Positions 1-8,213 of a stretch of 62,345 nucleotides of DNA are shown here, piece by piece (position 1 is the stretch's first letter; the number at the start of each line of letters is the position of its first letter). The notes below the pieces were generated by a model, which searched no databases, was not told where the DNA came from, and saw only the letters and a program-made list of their open reading frames with translations. The stretch spans positions 1-62,345 of the forward strand of contig DAWAJD010000009.1 of NCBI GenBank assembly GCA_052289195.1, in the 5' to 3' direction. Position numbers and translations under genes: made by a program. The DNA comes from UBA4644 sp900555855. GTDB taxonomy: Bacteria; Bacillota; Clostridia; Oscillospirales; Butyricicoccaceae.

Positions 1-27
1 CATGTCCGTGAAAAAACATCCCATAGG

Positions 28-56
28 AAAAAGCCTGCGGTTCCGCAGGCTTTTTT
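28..56 (+). terminator. Intrinsic terminator of an upstream gene
   Basis: Perfect 8-bp GC-rich stem (33-40 with 43-50), flanked by A5 before and T6 after. It probably ends a transcript from a gene left of the window. Bases 1-27 hold nothing else I can recognise. Confidence 0.85.
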
Positions 57-68
57 GACAAGCTGCAA

Positions 69-100
69 GGGAGCCTTTTGGCTCCCATGTTTTCTTTTTT
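69..100 (+). terminator. Second intrinsic terminator
   Basis: A 7-bp stem (69-75 with 80-86, loop TTTT) followed by a T-rich tract (88-100). It acts as a back-up to the terminator at 28-56. Confidence 0.7.
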
Positions 101-134
101 GGGGATATTTTTTGGCTTCTTTGGTGATTCTTCC

Positions 135-163
135 TTGACAGCGGCTTGCGAAAGCTATAGAAT
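135..163 (+). promoter_or_regulatory. Promoter of rny
   Basis: TTGACA at 135-140, 17-bp spacer, TAGAAT at 158-163. The predicted transcript starts about 65 bases before the rny start codon. The ribosome binding site AGGAGG is at 220-225. Confidence 0.8.
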
Positions 164-234
164 ATAAGATAGCGTGGCTTGGTATGCCATTTTTTGCATA
201 GCTTTCCGCGCAACAAATCAGGAGGAATAGTGTA

Positions 235-1788
235 ATGATACCAACCTATGTCTGGATCATTGCTTTATTTGTTGTCGCCGCCGCATGTATTTTTGCAGGT
301 TATTTTTATCGGAAAAAAGTTGCAGAAAAAGAGATCGGCAGTGCCGAGGATGAAGCAAAGAAGATCATCAACAACGCCATCAAGACCGCAGAAGCCAAAA
401 AACGCGAAGCCATCGTAGAGGCCCGGGAAGAAATTTTCCGCGCCCGCACCGAAAACGAAAAGGAATGTAAGGAGCGCCGCGCCGAGGTCCAGAAGCAGGA
501 GCGCCGCATCCAGCAGAAGGAAGAGGCCATCGACCGGAAGTATGAAAATGTCGAGGCCAAGGAGGAAAAGCTCAGCCAGAAGCTGAAGCAGCTGGAGGAG
601 CAGAAGGAAGAAGTCGCCGCCATCAAAAAGAGCCAGCTGGAGATGCTGGAAAAGATCTCCGGCCTGACCGTTGAGGAAGCCAAGGCCCATCTGGTCTCCC
701 TGGTGGAGTCGGAAGCCCGCCACGACGCCGCCCTGAAGCTGAAGGAGATCGAACGCCAGCTGAAGGATGAAGCCGATTCCCGCGCGCGGGAGGTCATCGC
801 CACCGCCATCCAGCGGTGCGCCGCCGACCATGCCAGCGAAGCCACCGTCTCTGTGGTGCCCCTGCCCAACGATGAGATGAAGGGCCGCATCATCGGCCGC
901 GAGGGCCGCAACATCCGCACGCTGGAGACGCTCACCGGCGTGGATCTGATCATCGACGATACCCCAGAAGCCATCACCCTCTCCAGCTTTGACCCGGTGC
1001 GCCGGGAGGTGGCCCGGATCTCTCTGGAAAAGCTCATCACCGACGGCCGCATCCATCCCGCCCGCATCGAGGAGACCGTGGAAAAAGCCCAGCGTGAGGT
1101 GGAAGCCACCATTAAGCAGGAGGGCGAGCGGGCCGTCTTTGAGACGGGCGTCCACGGCATCCATCCCGAGCTGGTCAAGCTGCTGGGCCGGATGCGCTAC
1201 CGCACCAGCTACGGCCAGAATGTTCTGGCCCATTCCATCGAGGTGGCGCATATCGCCGGTCTGCTGGCCGCCGAGCTGAACCTGCCCTCCCAGCAGATCA
1301 CGCTGGCCAAGCGCGCCGGTCTGCTCCACGATATCGGCAAGGCCGTCACCCATGAGGTGGAGGGCAGCCATGTGGCCATCGGCGTGGATCTGGCCCGGAA
1401 ATATCACGAGAAGGAGGATGTGATCCACGCCATCGAGGCCCACCACGGCGATGTGGAGGCCAAGACCATTGTGGCCTGTCTTGTGCAGGCGGCCGACGCC
1501 ATCTCCGCCGCCCGTCCCGGCGCTCGGAGAGAAAATCTGGAAGCCTATATCAAGCGTCTGGAGCGTCTGGAGGAGCTTGCCTCCAGTATGCCCGGCGTGG
1601 AAAAGTGCTTTGCCTTCCAGGCCGGCCGGGAGATCCGCATCCTGGTGAACCCCGATCAGGTAAAGGACGACGATATGATCATGCTGGCCCGGGATCTTTC
1701 CAAGAAGATCGAGACCGAGCTGAATTATCCCGGCCAGATCAAGGTCCATGTGGTGCGCGAAACCCGCGCCGTGGAATACGCCAAATAA
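235..1788 (+). CDS. rny: Ribonuclease Y
   Basis: Membrane-anchored endoribonuclease that starts mRNA decay in many Firmicutes. In order I see an N-terminal membrane helix (about residues 4-24), a long charged coiled coil (about 28-200), a KH RNA-binding domain with GRIIGREGR at about 217, and an HD phosphohydrolase domain with HDIGK at 365-369. The length of 517 aa is the family norm. The start is fixed by AGGAGG at 220-225. It is monocistronic, with its own promoter and a terminator at 1810. Family membership is unambiguous. Confidence 0.98.
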   Translation: MIPTYVWIIALFVVAAACIFAGYFYRKKVAEKEIGSAEDEAKKIINNAIKTAEAKKREAIVEAREEIFRARTENEKECKERRAEVQKQERRIQQKEEAIDRKYENVEAKEEKLSQKLKQLEEQKEEVAAIKKSQLEMLEKISGLTVEEAKAHLVSLVESEARHDAALKLKEIERQLKDEADSRAREVIATAIQRCAADHASEATVSVVPLPNDEMKGRIIGREGRNIRTLETLTGVDLIIDDTPEAITLSSFDPVRREVARISLEKLITDGRIHPARIEETVEKAQREVEATIKQEGERAVFETGVHGIHPELVKLLGRMRYRTSYGQNVLAHSIEVAHIAGLLAAELNLPSQQITLAKRAGLLHDIGKAVTHEVEGSHVAIGVDLARKYHEKEDVIHAIEAHHGDVEAKTIVACLVQAADAISAARPGARRENLEAYIKRLERLEELASSMPGVEKCFAFQAGREIRILVNPDQVKDDDMIMLARDLSKKIETELNYPGQIKVHVVRETRAVEYAK

Positions 1789-1809
1789 ACACCAAAATAG
1801 CTATGTATT

Positions 1810-1849
1810 CGCGCCGGAGCTCTGCTCCGGCGCGATTTCTTTCCTTTTG
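1810..1849 (+). terminator. Terminator of rny
   Basis: Perfect 11-bp stem (1810-1820 with 1824-1834), 3-base loop, then a pyrimidine/T-rich tail. Confidence 0.85.
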
Positions 1850-1866
1850 GCAAGACGCCCTCCCCC

Positions 1867-1895
1867 TTGCAAAAGGCGGCGGCATCTGGTAAGAT
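1867..1895 (+). promoter_or_regulatory. Probable promoter of udk
   Basis: TTGCAA (1867-1872), 17-bp spacer, TAAGAT (1890-1895). Each box matches the consensus at four of six positions, so support is moderate. Confidence 0.5.
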
Positions 1896-1931
1896 AGCAT
1901 CAGCGGAGCCAAGGAAAAGGAGCTGACCTTT

Positions 1932-2555
1932 ATGTATCTTATCGGCGTCACCGGCGCTTCCGGCAGCGGAAAAACCACGCTGGCCCACCGTCTGCTGGAG
2001 CATTTCGGCAATCGAGCCGTTTTGATCTCTCTGGATTCCTATTATAAGGATTTTCCCGATCTGCCCTTTGAAAAGCGGGCGGCGCTGAACTTTGATGCGC
2101 CGGACATCCACGACCATGCGCTTTTGGAGCAGGACCTCCGGCAGCTGCTTTCCGGCCATCCGGCGCCCCGGCGGGTCTATGATTTCGTCACCCACCGCCG
2201 CCGCCCGGACGACGGTCTGATCCAGCCCCATCCCATCCTGATCCTGGAGGGCATCCATATCTTTGCCCGGCCGGAGGTGCGGGATCTTTGTGATCTGCGG
2301 GTCTATACCGAGCTGGATCCGGATGTCTGCATCCTGCGGCGGGTCAAGCGGGATATGGAGGAGCGTGGCCGGGATCTGGACGGCATCACCCTTCAGTATC
2401 TCCGCACCGTAAAGCCTATGTATGAGCGCTACATCCGCAATTATCGGGAATGTGCCGACATCGTGGTCCCCACGCTGGTCCACAGCGGCATCGGCGCAGA
2501 AATGATCGCACTTTATGTGGAAAACCACCTGAATGATAAAAAAGGAGAACGATAA
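1932..2555 (+). CDS. udk: Uridine kinase
   Basis: Phosphorylates uridine and cytidine to UMP and CMP in pyrimidine salvage. The P-loop GASGSGKT is at residues 8-15, followed by the family motif SLDSYYKD near residue 35. The length of 207 aa fits bacterial Udk. A GGAG ribosome binding site lies at 1919-1922. The stop codon is two bases from the next start, so it is probably co-transcribed with the amidohydrolase-like gene at 2558. A less specific P-loop nucleoside kinase is the only alternative. Confidence 0.9.
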   Translation: MYLIGVTGASGSGKTTLAHRLLEHFGNRAVLISLDSYYKDFPDLPFEKRAALNFDAPDIHDHALLEQDLRQLLSGHPAPRRVYDFVTHRRRPDDGLIQPHPILILEGIHIFARPEVRDLCDLRVYTELDPDVCILRRVKRDMEERGRDLDGITLQYLRTVKPMYERYIRNYRECADIVVPTLVHSGIGAEMIALYVENHLNDKKGER

Positions 2556-2557
2556 CT

Positions 2558-3286
2558 ATGCTTCTGCAGGGAAAACCGCTGATCTGCATCTCGACAGACG
2601 CCGATTCCAAGTCTGATCCCAAAAAGCGGGTGCTGAACAATAATCTGGTCTATGCCCGGGCGGTGGAGGCTGCCGGCGGCATCCCGCTGGCCGGCTCCGA
2701 ATGCTGCGTGGAGGAAATGGCAGAGCTCTGCGACGGGCTGCTGCTGTCCGGCGGCGCGGATGTTGACCCGGAGCTTTACGGCGAGGAGCCCCTCAACGAC
2801 ACCGTCAAGCCCGATCCGCTGCGCTCCGCCTTTGAAGCGCCGCTGCTCCGGGCCTTTCTCGCCCGGAAAAAGCCCATTCTCGGCATCTGCCGGGGCTGTC
2901 AGGTGATCAATGTGATGCTGGGCGGCACGCTGTATCAGGACCTGACCTCCCAGCTGGGCTTCGTCCATTCCAACGGGGAGATCCGCCATCCGCTGTTTGC
3001 GGAGGAGGGCTCGGTGCTGGCGCAGCTGTTCGGCCGGGAATTCCGTGTCAACAGCACCCACCATCAGGCCGTGAAGGATCTGGCCCCCGGGCTTCATGTC
3101 ACCGGCCGCTCCATCGAGGGCATCGTGGAAGCCTTTGAGCATGATACGCTGCCCATCCTGGCCACCCAGTTCCACCCGGAGCGGCTCACCGGCGCCCTGT
3201 GGGACGACCGCACGCCCGACTTTGCCCCCTATTTCCGCCATTTCATTGAATTGGTCCTGCAGGACGCCCAGCGCCGTCAGGGCTGA
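2558..3286 (+). CDS. Gamma-glutamyl-gamma-aminobutyrate hydrolase family protein (peptidase C26)
   Basis: Class I glutamine-amidotransferase-like hydrolase of the PuuD type, which cleaves gamma-glutamyl amide bonds. The nucleophile elbow GICRGCQ places the catalytic Cys at 111. The His-x-x-Glu partner motif FHPE appears near the C-terminus. The 242 aa length is normal. The ribosome binding site AAAGGAG sits between the udk stop and this start, indicating an operon. No other polyamine genes are nearby, so the natural gamma-glutamyl substrate is not shown by context. Confidence 0.88.
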   Translation: MLLQGKPLICISTDADSKSDPKKRVLNNNLVYARAVEAAGGIPLAGSECCVEEMAELCDGLLLSGGADVDPELYGEEPLNDTVKPDPLRSAFEAPLLRAFLARKKPILGICRGCQVINVMLGGTLYQDLTSQLGFVHSNGEIRHPLFAEEGSVLAQLFGREFRVNSTHHQAVKDLAPGLHVTGRSIEGIVEAFEHDTLPILATQFHPERLTGALWDDRTPDFAPYFRHFIELVLQDAQRRQG

Positions 3287-3364
3287 TTTGCCCCGTAATT
3301 TGCGCATTTTTTACGATATTTTTACCGTCCGCTTGTCAATTTTCGTACAAACGGACGGTTTCTC

Positions 3365-3393
3365 TTGCACAGCCGGAAAAAATAGGGTATAAT
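3365..3393 (+). promoter_or_regulatory. Promoter of the trmN6-rsmI-glycosylase-sseB operon
   Basis: Perfect TATAAT at 3388-3393, preceded at 17 bp by TTGCAC (3365-3370). Initiation near 3400 favours the 3425 start of the first gene over an upstream ATG at 3395. Confidence 0.7.
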
Positions 3394-3424
3394 ATTGCCA
3401 TCTTGGATCAGGAGGCGAACCCCT

Positions 3425-4126
3425 ATGCTGAAGGAAGTAGAGATCCGCCCGGGCCTTTCCCTGCAATCCGATTCCCGGTTTTTCCCGCTGACGCAGGACA
3501 GCGTCCTGCTGGCTGATTTTGCCGCGCCCCAGCTGCGGGGCTGCGGACTGGATCTGGGGATCGGGCAGGGGTTCCTTGCCGCGCTGACGCTGCTCCGCGC
3601 GCCCAAGGTCACGCTGGAAGGGCTGGAGCTGATCCCCGAGGCCGCTGCGCTGGCCCAGCGCAATCTCCGGCGGGCGGGCTTTTCCGTCCCGGTGACGGTG
3701 GGCGATCTGCGGGCGCTGCCCGCCTTTATGAACGGGCGCTATGACTTCTGCCTTTGCAACCCGCCCTATTTTGAAGCCGCCCGGGGCCGGATCTCCTCCG
3801 GCGCGCTGGGCCAGGCCCGCAGCGATGCCGGCGCTTCCGTTCAGGAGGTCTGCTTCTCCGCAAACCGCCTGCTGAAGACCGGCGGCAGGCTCTATCTTTC
3901 CTTCCCCGCCGCAAGGCTGGCCGCGCTGTTTTTTGCGCTGGAGCAGATGCGCTTTGCGCCAAAAAGGCTCCGCGCCGTCCAGGAGACTGCCACCGCGCCT
4001 GCGAAGCTGGTGCTTCTGGAGGCCCGGAAGCAGGGCGGCGAGGGGCTGACGCTGCTTCCGCCGCTGCTCCTGCGGGAAGAAAACGGCGATCCCTCGCCGG
4101 AATACCGGCGGATCTATGAGGTGTGA
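3425..4126 (+). CDS. tRNA1(Val) (adenine37-N6)-methyltransferase family protein
   Basis: SAM-dependent methyltransferase of the YfiC/TrmN6 group, which makes N6-methyladenosine next to the anticodon of tRNA-Val. Visible motifs are the SAM-binding LDLGIGQGF (about 42-50) and the N6-adenine catalytic NPPYF starting at residue 112. The start at 3425 follows AGGAGG (3410-3415) and lies downstream of the promoter at 3365. It forms the first gene of an RNA/DNA modification operon with rsmI and the glycosylase. Family assignment is firm; the exact tRNA target is by homology. Confidence 0.88.
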   Translation: MLKEVEIRPGLSLQSDSRFFPLTQDSVLLADFAAPQLRGCGLDLGIGQGFLAALTLLRAPKVTLEGLELIPEAAALAQRNLRRAGFSVPVTVGDLRALPAFMNGRYDFCLCNPPYFEAARGRISSGALGQARSDAGASVQEVCFSANRLLKTGGRLYLSFPAARLAALFFALEQMRFAPKRLRAVQETATAPAKLVLLEARKQGGEGLTLLPPLLLREENGDPSPEYRRIYEV

Positions 4127-4133
4127 CAATATC

Positions 4134-4988
4134 ATGGAAGAACAAAACAACGCCCCCGGCACGCTCTATGTGGTGGCGACGCCCATCGGCAACCTGGGGG
4201 ATCTTTCGCCCCGGGCCGCGGAGACGCTGCAGCGCGTGGATTTTATCGCCGCAGAGGACACCCGGGTGGGGGCAAAGCTGCTGAACCATTTCGGCATCAA
4301 AAAGCCCCAGATCTGCTATTTTGAACACAACCGCCGCACCAAGGGCGAATATGTGGCGGGCCGCCTTCTGGCAGGCGAAAGCTGCGCCCTGATCACCGAT
4401 GCGGGCACCCCCGCCATCTCTGACCCGGGCACCGATCTGGTGGCCCTGTGCGCCGGGCTGGGCATTCCGGTGGCCGCCGTCCCGGGCTGCAGCGCAGTGG
4501 TGACGGCGCTGAGCATTTCCGGCATGGACTGCGGCCGCTTCACCTTTGAGGGCTTTCTCTCCACCACCCGGAAAAACCGGCTGGAGCACCTGAACCAGGT
4601 GAAATATGAAAAACGCACCATGGTCTTTTACGAGGCGCCCCACAAGCTGCTGCGCACCCTGCAGGATATGCTGGACTGCTGGGGCGACCGGCAGATCGCC
4701 CTCTGCCGTGAGCTGACGAAGCTCCATGAGGAGTGCTTCCGCACCACGCTGGCCCAGGCCGTGGCGCATTATACGGAAAACGCCCCCCGGGGCGAGTTTG
4801 TCCTGGTGATCGCAGGCTGCGCCAACGACGCCATCCCCGCCCCCCAGCCCGATCTGCTGGCGGAGGTGGGCCGGCGCATGGAGGAGGGCCAGCCGCTGAT
4901 GAGCGCCGTCAAGCAGGTCTCCCGGGAATATAACGCCCCGAAAAACCGGCTCTATCAGCAGGCCCTGGAGAAATACGGAAATGACTGA
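4134..4988 (+). CDS. rsmI: 16S rRNA (cytidine(1402)-2'-O)-methyltransferase
   Basis: Methylates the 2'-OH of C1402 in 16S rRNA, tuning the ribosomal P site. It carries the tetrapyrrole-methylase-fold signature VATPIGNLGDLSPRA at the N-terminus, plus GTPAISDPG and FYEAPHKL. I chose the ATG at 4134, which has GAGGTG ten bases upstream, over the ATG at 4116 that lacks a site. The product is 284 aa, typical for RsmI. It overlaps the next gene by 8 bases. Confidence 0.95.
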   Translation: MEEQNNAPGTLYVVATPIGNLGDLSPRAAETLQRVDFIAAEDTRVGAKLLNHFGIKKPQICYFEHNRRTKGEYVAGRLLAGESCALITDAGTPAISDPGTDLVALCAGLGIPVAAVPGCSAVVTALSISGMDCGRFTFEGFLSTTRKNRLEHLNQVKYEKRTMVFYEAPHKLLRTLQDMLDCWGDRQIALCRELTKLHEECFRTTLAQAVAHYTENAPRGEFVLVIAGCANDAIPAPQPDLLAEVGRRMEEGQPLMSAVKQVSREYNAPKNRLYQQALEKYGND

Positions 4989-5598
4989 CGCCCGCGCCCT
5001 GCTCTCCCCGGAGGTCTATGCCGCCGACGGCATTACCCTGGCCCGGCGGCTTTTGGGCTGCCGGCTGGTGCATGAAACGCCGGAGGGCGCCGCCGGCGGC
5101 GTGATCGTGGAAACAGAGGCCTACATGGGCCTTTCCGACGACGCGGCCCACAGCTATCGGGGCCGGCCCGGGGGCCGGGTCAATGTGCAGTATGGCCCCG
5201 GCGGCTTCGCCTATATCTATCTGATCTACGGGATGCACAGCTGCATGAATGTGGTGGCCAACGGAGCGGATCTTCCGGAGGCCGTCCTGATCCGGGCGCT
5301 GCGGCCGGACCAGGGGCTGGAGCTGATGTATCGCCGCCGCCCCAAGGCAAAAAACGACCGGCAGCTCTGCTCCGGCCCGGGCAGGCTCTGCGCCGCGCTG
5401 GACATCACCCGGGCCCAATACGGTCTTTCGCTGCGCGGCCCGGAATTATACATTCTCGACCGGGCCGTCCAGCCGCCCATCACCGCCTCCCCCCGCATCG
5501 GCGTGGACTATGCCGTCCGCTGCCGGGACGAGCTCTGGCGGTTCACCATCACCGGCGATCCCTTCGTCAGCCGGAAGCCAAAGGAGGAAACACCATGA
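4981..5598 (+). CDS. 3-methyladenine DNA glycosylase (AAG/MPG family)
   Basis: Excises alkylated purines such as 3-methyladenine and hypoxanthine to start base excision repair. The family core GPGGFAYIYLIYGMHSCMN is seen at about residues 73-91, and an acidic active-site strand (VIVETEAYMG) near residue 40. The 205 aa length matches bacterial AAG homologues. Its ATG overlaps the rsmI stop, and its own stop overlaps the next start (ATGA), so translation is coupled through the operon. Confidence 0.93.
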   Translation: MTDARALLSPEVYAADGITLARRLLGCRLVHETPEGAAGGVIVETEAYMGLSDDAAHSYRGRPGGRVNVQYGPGGFAYIYLIYGMHSCMNVVANGADLPEAVLIRALRPDQGLELMYRRRPKAKNDRQLCSGPGRLCAALDITRAQYGLSLRGPELYILDRAVQPPITASPRIGVDYAVRCRDELWRFTITGDPFVSRKPKEETP

Positions 5599-6317
5599 CA
5601 GAATATGAGCTCAACGCCTTCCATTCGGAATTCGACCCGGTGCAGGCCGCAGAGAGCCTGCAGAAGGACAGCTCCCGGGAAGCCAAGATCAAGGTCTTTG
5701 CCGTGCTCAAGACCTCCTACTTCCTGGGCTTCACCCGGGGCGAGGGCCGCATCGGCATCATCAACGATAAAAAGGGCAGCGCCTTCGTCGCCCTTTTTAC
5801 CAACCGGGAGGAGCTGGACAAATGGCCCTTTGAGCGGCTGGGCGTGACGGAGCTGCCCTTTGAAGACGCCCGGCGGCTGGTGCAGAACAACGCCCGGCTG
5901 GACGGCATCGTCATCAACCCCTTCGGTCGGGCCATGTTTCTGCGGCGGCCCCAGCTGACGGATATCGAGCTGACCATGCAGTCTGCCCGCACGGGCCCCC
6001 GGGAGATCAAGCTGAAGGCCACGCTGGATTATCCGGTGGGCGTTCCCGCCGTGGTGCGGGAGCTGATGCTGACCCACCCGGAGGTCTACCGGGTGTGGCT
6101 GGTGGCGGCCCATTCGCAGGGCGAGCATCTGGACCACAAGCTGTTCGTGGTGGATCTGGACGGCAAGCCCGACCAGCTTTTCCCCCAGCTGGCGGAGGTC
6201 ATCCGCCCCTATATGCGCGCCGGCGAGCAGGTGGAGATGATGAAGGCCGACATCAACCTGCTCCGGGCCGTGGAGCAGGCGGCAAAGCCCCTGTATGTCA
6301 AGCCCGAGGAGCGCTGA
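5595..6317 (+). CDS. SseB family protein
   Basis: 240 aa soluble protein with the SseB-type N-terminal domain, including the conserved VINPFGRAMFL stretch around residues 111-121, and a C-terminal SseB-like second domain. E. coli SseB affects serine sensitivity, but the biochemical role of the family is unknown. A strong AAAGGAGG precedes the start, which overlaps the glycosylase stop. It is the last gene of the operon and is followed by a terminator. I can give a family but not a function. Confidence 0.75.
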   Translation: MTEYELNAFHSEFDPVQAAESLQKDSSREAKIKVFAVLKTSYFLGFTRGEGRIGIINDKKGSAFVALFTNREELDKWPFERLGVTELPFEDARRLVQNNARLDGIVINPFGRAMFLRRPQLTDIELTMQSARTGPREIKLKATLDYPVGVPAVVRELMLTHPEVYRVWLVAAHSQGEHLDHKLFVVDLDGKPDQLFPQLAEVIRPYMRAGEQVEMMKADINLLRAVEQAAKPLYVKPEER

Positions 6318-6342
6318 GCGCTCCCTTCCCCAATCATAAATC

Positions 6343-6409
6343 AAGCTCCCGCCGCGTGGGCAAGCGCCTTGCTTTGCCCTTCCGCGCGCGGGAGCTTCTT
6401 TTTTCGTTT
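6343..6409 (+). terminator. Terminator of the trmN6-sseB operon
   Basis: A 10-bp outer stem (6343-6352 with 6388-6397) encloses a long GC-rich inner part and is followed by CTTTTTTCGTTTT. It lies between converging genes. Confidence 0.75.
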
Positions 6410-6972
6410 TACGGGCGGAGGGCCCGGTTCAGCCGGACCATGTGGATATGCTCCTCCCAGACGCCGTTGATGGAGAGATATTCCGGGGAGCGGCCCTCCT
6501 CGGAAAAACCGCATTTTTTCGCCAGCGCCAGCGACGCCGCGTTCCGGGGCAGGATGTTGGCTTCGATCCGGTGCAGCTGCAGGCCCTGGAAGGCAAACTC
6601 CACCACCGCGTTCACCGCCTCCGCTCCATAGCCCCGGCGCAGCAGCGCGCCGTCGGTCTTATAGGCGATAAAGCAGGAGCGAAAGGCGCCGTAGACGATC
6701 TCGTTCAGCGCCACGCAGCCGCAGGCCTGCTCCGGCGCTTCCCGGAGGAACATCCAGTAGCGCACGCCCTCTCCCCGGCGGGCGGAGGCCCGCTCCTGCC
6801 GCAGGATCTGCCGCTGGCAGGCAAGGGTCAGATATTCCTCCGGGTGGCGCGGCTCCACCTGCTGGAGCCGCTGGGCGTTGCGCCGGTAAAACGCCAGCAC
6901 CGTCCCCGCCATCCGCGGGTGGGCCGGCCGCAGGAGCATCCGCGGCGTTTCCAAAACAGGCATGGAGATCAT
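6409..6972 (-). CDS. GNAT family N-acetyltransferase (RimJ/RimL type)
   Basis: 187 aa acetyl-CoA-dependent N-acetyltransferase. It opens with the RimJ/RimL-like LETPRMLLRPAHP and carries the acetyl-CoA-binding region GYGAEAVNAVVEFAF (about 129-143), then a LHRIEANILPRNAASLALAKK strand-helix typical of the group. The start overlaps the glycerate kinase stop (ATGA), with GAGGGA five bases upstream, so the two are co-translated. Substrate (a protein N-terminus or a small molecule) cannot be told. Confidence 0.87.
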   Translation of the reverse strand: MISMPVLETPRMLLRPAHPRMAGTVLAFYRRNAQRLQQVEPRHPEEYLTLACQRQILRQERASARRGEGVRYWMFLREAPEQACGCVALNEIVYGAFRSCFIAYKTDGALLRRGYGAEAVNAVVEFAFQGLQLHRIEANILPRNAASLALAKKCGFSEEGRSPEYLSINGVWEEHIHMVRLNRALRP

Positions 6973-8108
6973 GCGCGTCCCTCACTTCGGGCCAGCAGCC
7001 GCAGGATATCGTCCATGGTGCGGGCCAGATTTTCCTCCGCATGGGCCGCGCTCTCCCTGAGGGGCTGGGGCTGGCGGTTGATGGGGAAAACGGCGGTGAT
7101 GCCGCAGCGGTAGATCGCGGCCATATCGCCCCGGACGCCGCCCACCACGGCCACCACCGGCACGCCCAGCGCCTTGGCCCGCCGGGCCAGCGCCACCACG
7201 GCCTTGCCCCGGAGGGACTGATCGTCCAGACAGCCCTCTCCTGTGAAGATCATCGCCGCGCCCCGGGCCAGCGCCTCAAAGTCCGCCAGATCCAGCAGCG
7301 TATCCATGCCGGGCCGCAGCCGGCCGTCCAAAAAGGCGCAAACGCCAGCGCCCATGCCCCCTGCCGCGCCGCCGCCGGAGATCTCCTGAAGATCCTGCCC
7401 CGTCTGCGCCTGCCAGACGGCCCGCAGATGCTGCAGCCCGGCCTCCAGCCGGGCCGTCATGGCCGGATCCGCGCCCTTTTGGGGCGAAAACATCGCCGCC
7501 GCACCGGCAGGGCCGCAGAGGGGACTGTCGATGTCGCACAGGGCCGTCAGCTCCGCCTCCCGCAGACGGGGATCCAGACCGGAGAGGTCGATGGACGCGA
7601 TGCGCTCCAGCGTCCCGCCGGTGGGAACGAAGGCCCGGCCCTCCCCATCCAGAAACCGTACGCCGCAGGCGGCGGCCATGCCGCAGCCACCGTCGTTGGT
7701 GGCGCTGCCGCCCAGCCCCAGCAAAAGCCGTTTCGCCCCCCGGTCCAGCGCAGAGCGCAGCAGCTGCCCCACGCCGTAGGTGGTGGTCTTTTCCGGATCC
7801 TTTTGGTTGCCGGCCAGCGTCAGCCCGGCACAGGAGGCCATGTCGATCACGGCGCTGCCGTCGGAAAGCAGACCGTAGACCGCTTTGACCGGCGTGCCCA
7901 GCGGGCCGCAGACCGTCTCTGCCCGGGTCTGCCCGCCCAAAACGGAGAGAAACGCCTCCGCCGTGCCCTCGCCGCCGTCGGCCGCGGGGATGCATAAGAC
8001 CTCCGCCCCGGGAAACTGCCGGAGGATCGCCTTGTCCATCACCCGGCACACCTGCCGGGCGGAAAGCGTCCCCTTAAAGGAATCGGGGATCACCAAAAAC
8101 CGCGCCAT
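6969..8108 (-). CDS. Glycerate kinase (GlxK/GarK family)
   Basis: Phosphorylates D-glycerate, feeding it into glycolysis. The N-terminus FLVIPDSFKGTLSA and the glycine-rich LLGLGGSATNDGGCGMA (about 120-136) are signatures of the family. I place the start at 8108 because GGGAGG lies seven bases upstream; an ATG 15 bases earlier has no site. The product is 379 aa, the usual length. A weak -10 (TAAAAT) lies at 8138-8143 on this strand. The downstream acetyltransferase gene is coupled to it. Confidence 0.93.
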   Translation of the reverse strand: MARFLVIPDSFKGTLSARQVCRVMDKAILRQFPGAEVLCIPAADGGEGTAEAFLSVLGGQTRAETVCGPLGTPVKAVYGLLSDGSAVIDMASCAGLTLAGNQKDPEKTTTYGVGQLLRSALDRGAKRLLLGLGGSATNDGGCGMAAACGVRFLDGEGRAFVPTGGTLERIASIDLSGLDPRLREAELTALCDIDSPLCGPAGAAAMFSPQKGADPAMTARLEAGLQHLRAVWQAQTGQDLQEISGGGAAGGMGAGVCAFLDGRLRPGMDTLLDLADFEALARGAAMIFTGEGCLDDQSLRGKAVVALARRAKALGVPVVAVVGGVRGDMAAIYRCGITAVFPINRQPQPLRESAAHAEENLARTMDDILRLLARSEGRA

Positions 8109-8165
8109 CTGATCGCCTCCCATGCGCTTTTGCCCCTATTTTACCACAGAAGCCCCGAAAAAGGA

Positions 8166-8196
8166 ACCGAAAAAGGCGGCGCAGAAGCGCGCCGCC
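8166..8196 (-). terminator. Terminator of the serC-serA-DUF1015 operon
   Basis: Perfect 8-bp GC stem (8175-8182 with 8189-8196) followed on the minus strand by TTTTT. Confidence 0.85.
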
Positions 8197-8213
8197 GGGA
8201 AAAGTTCGGTTTT

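Noticed and set aside
265..1749. Long antisense frame opposite rny (494 aa)
   Set aside because: Shadow frame caused by high GC and rare stop codons. Low-complexity Leu/Gly/Asp composition, no ribosome site.
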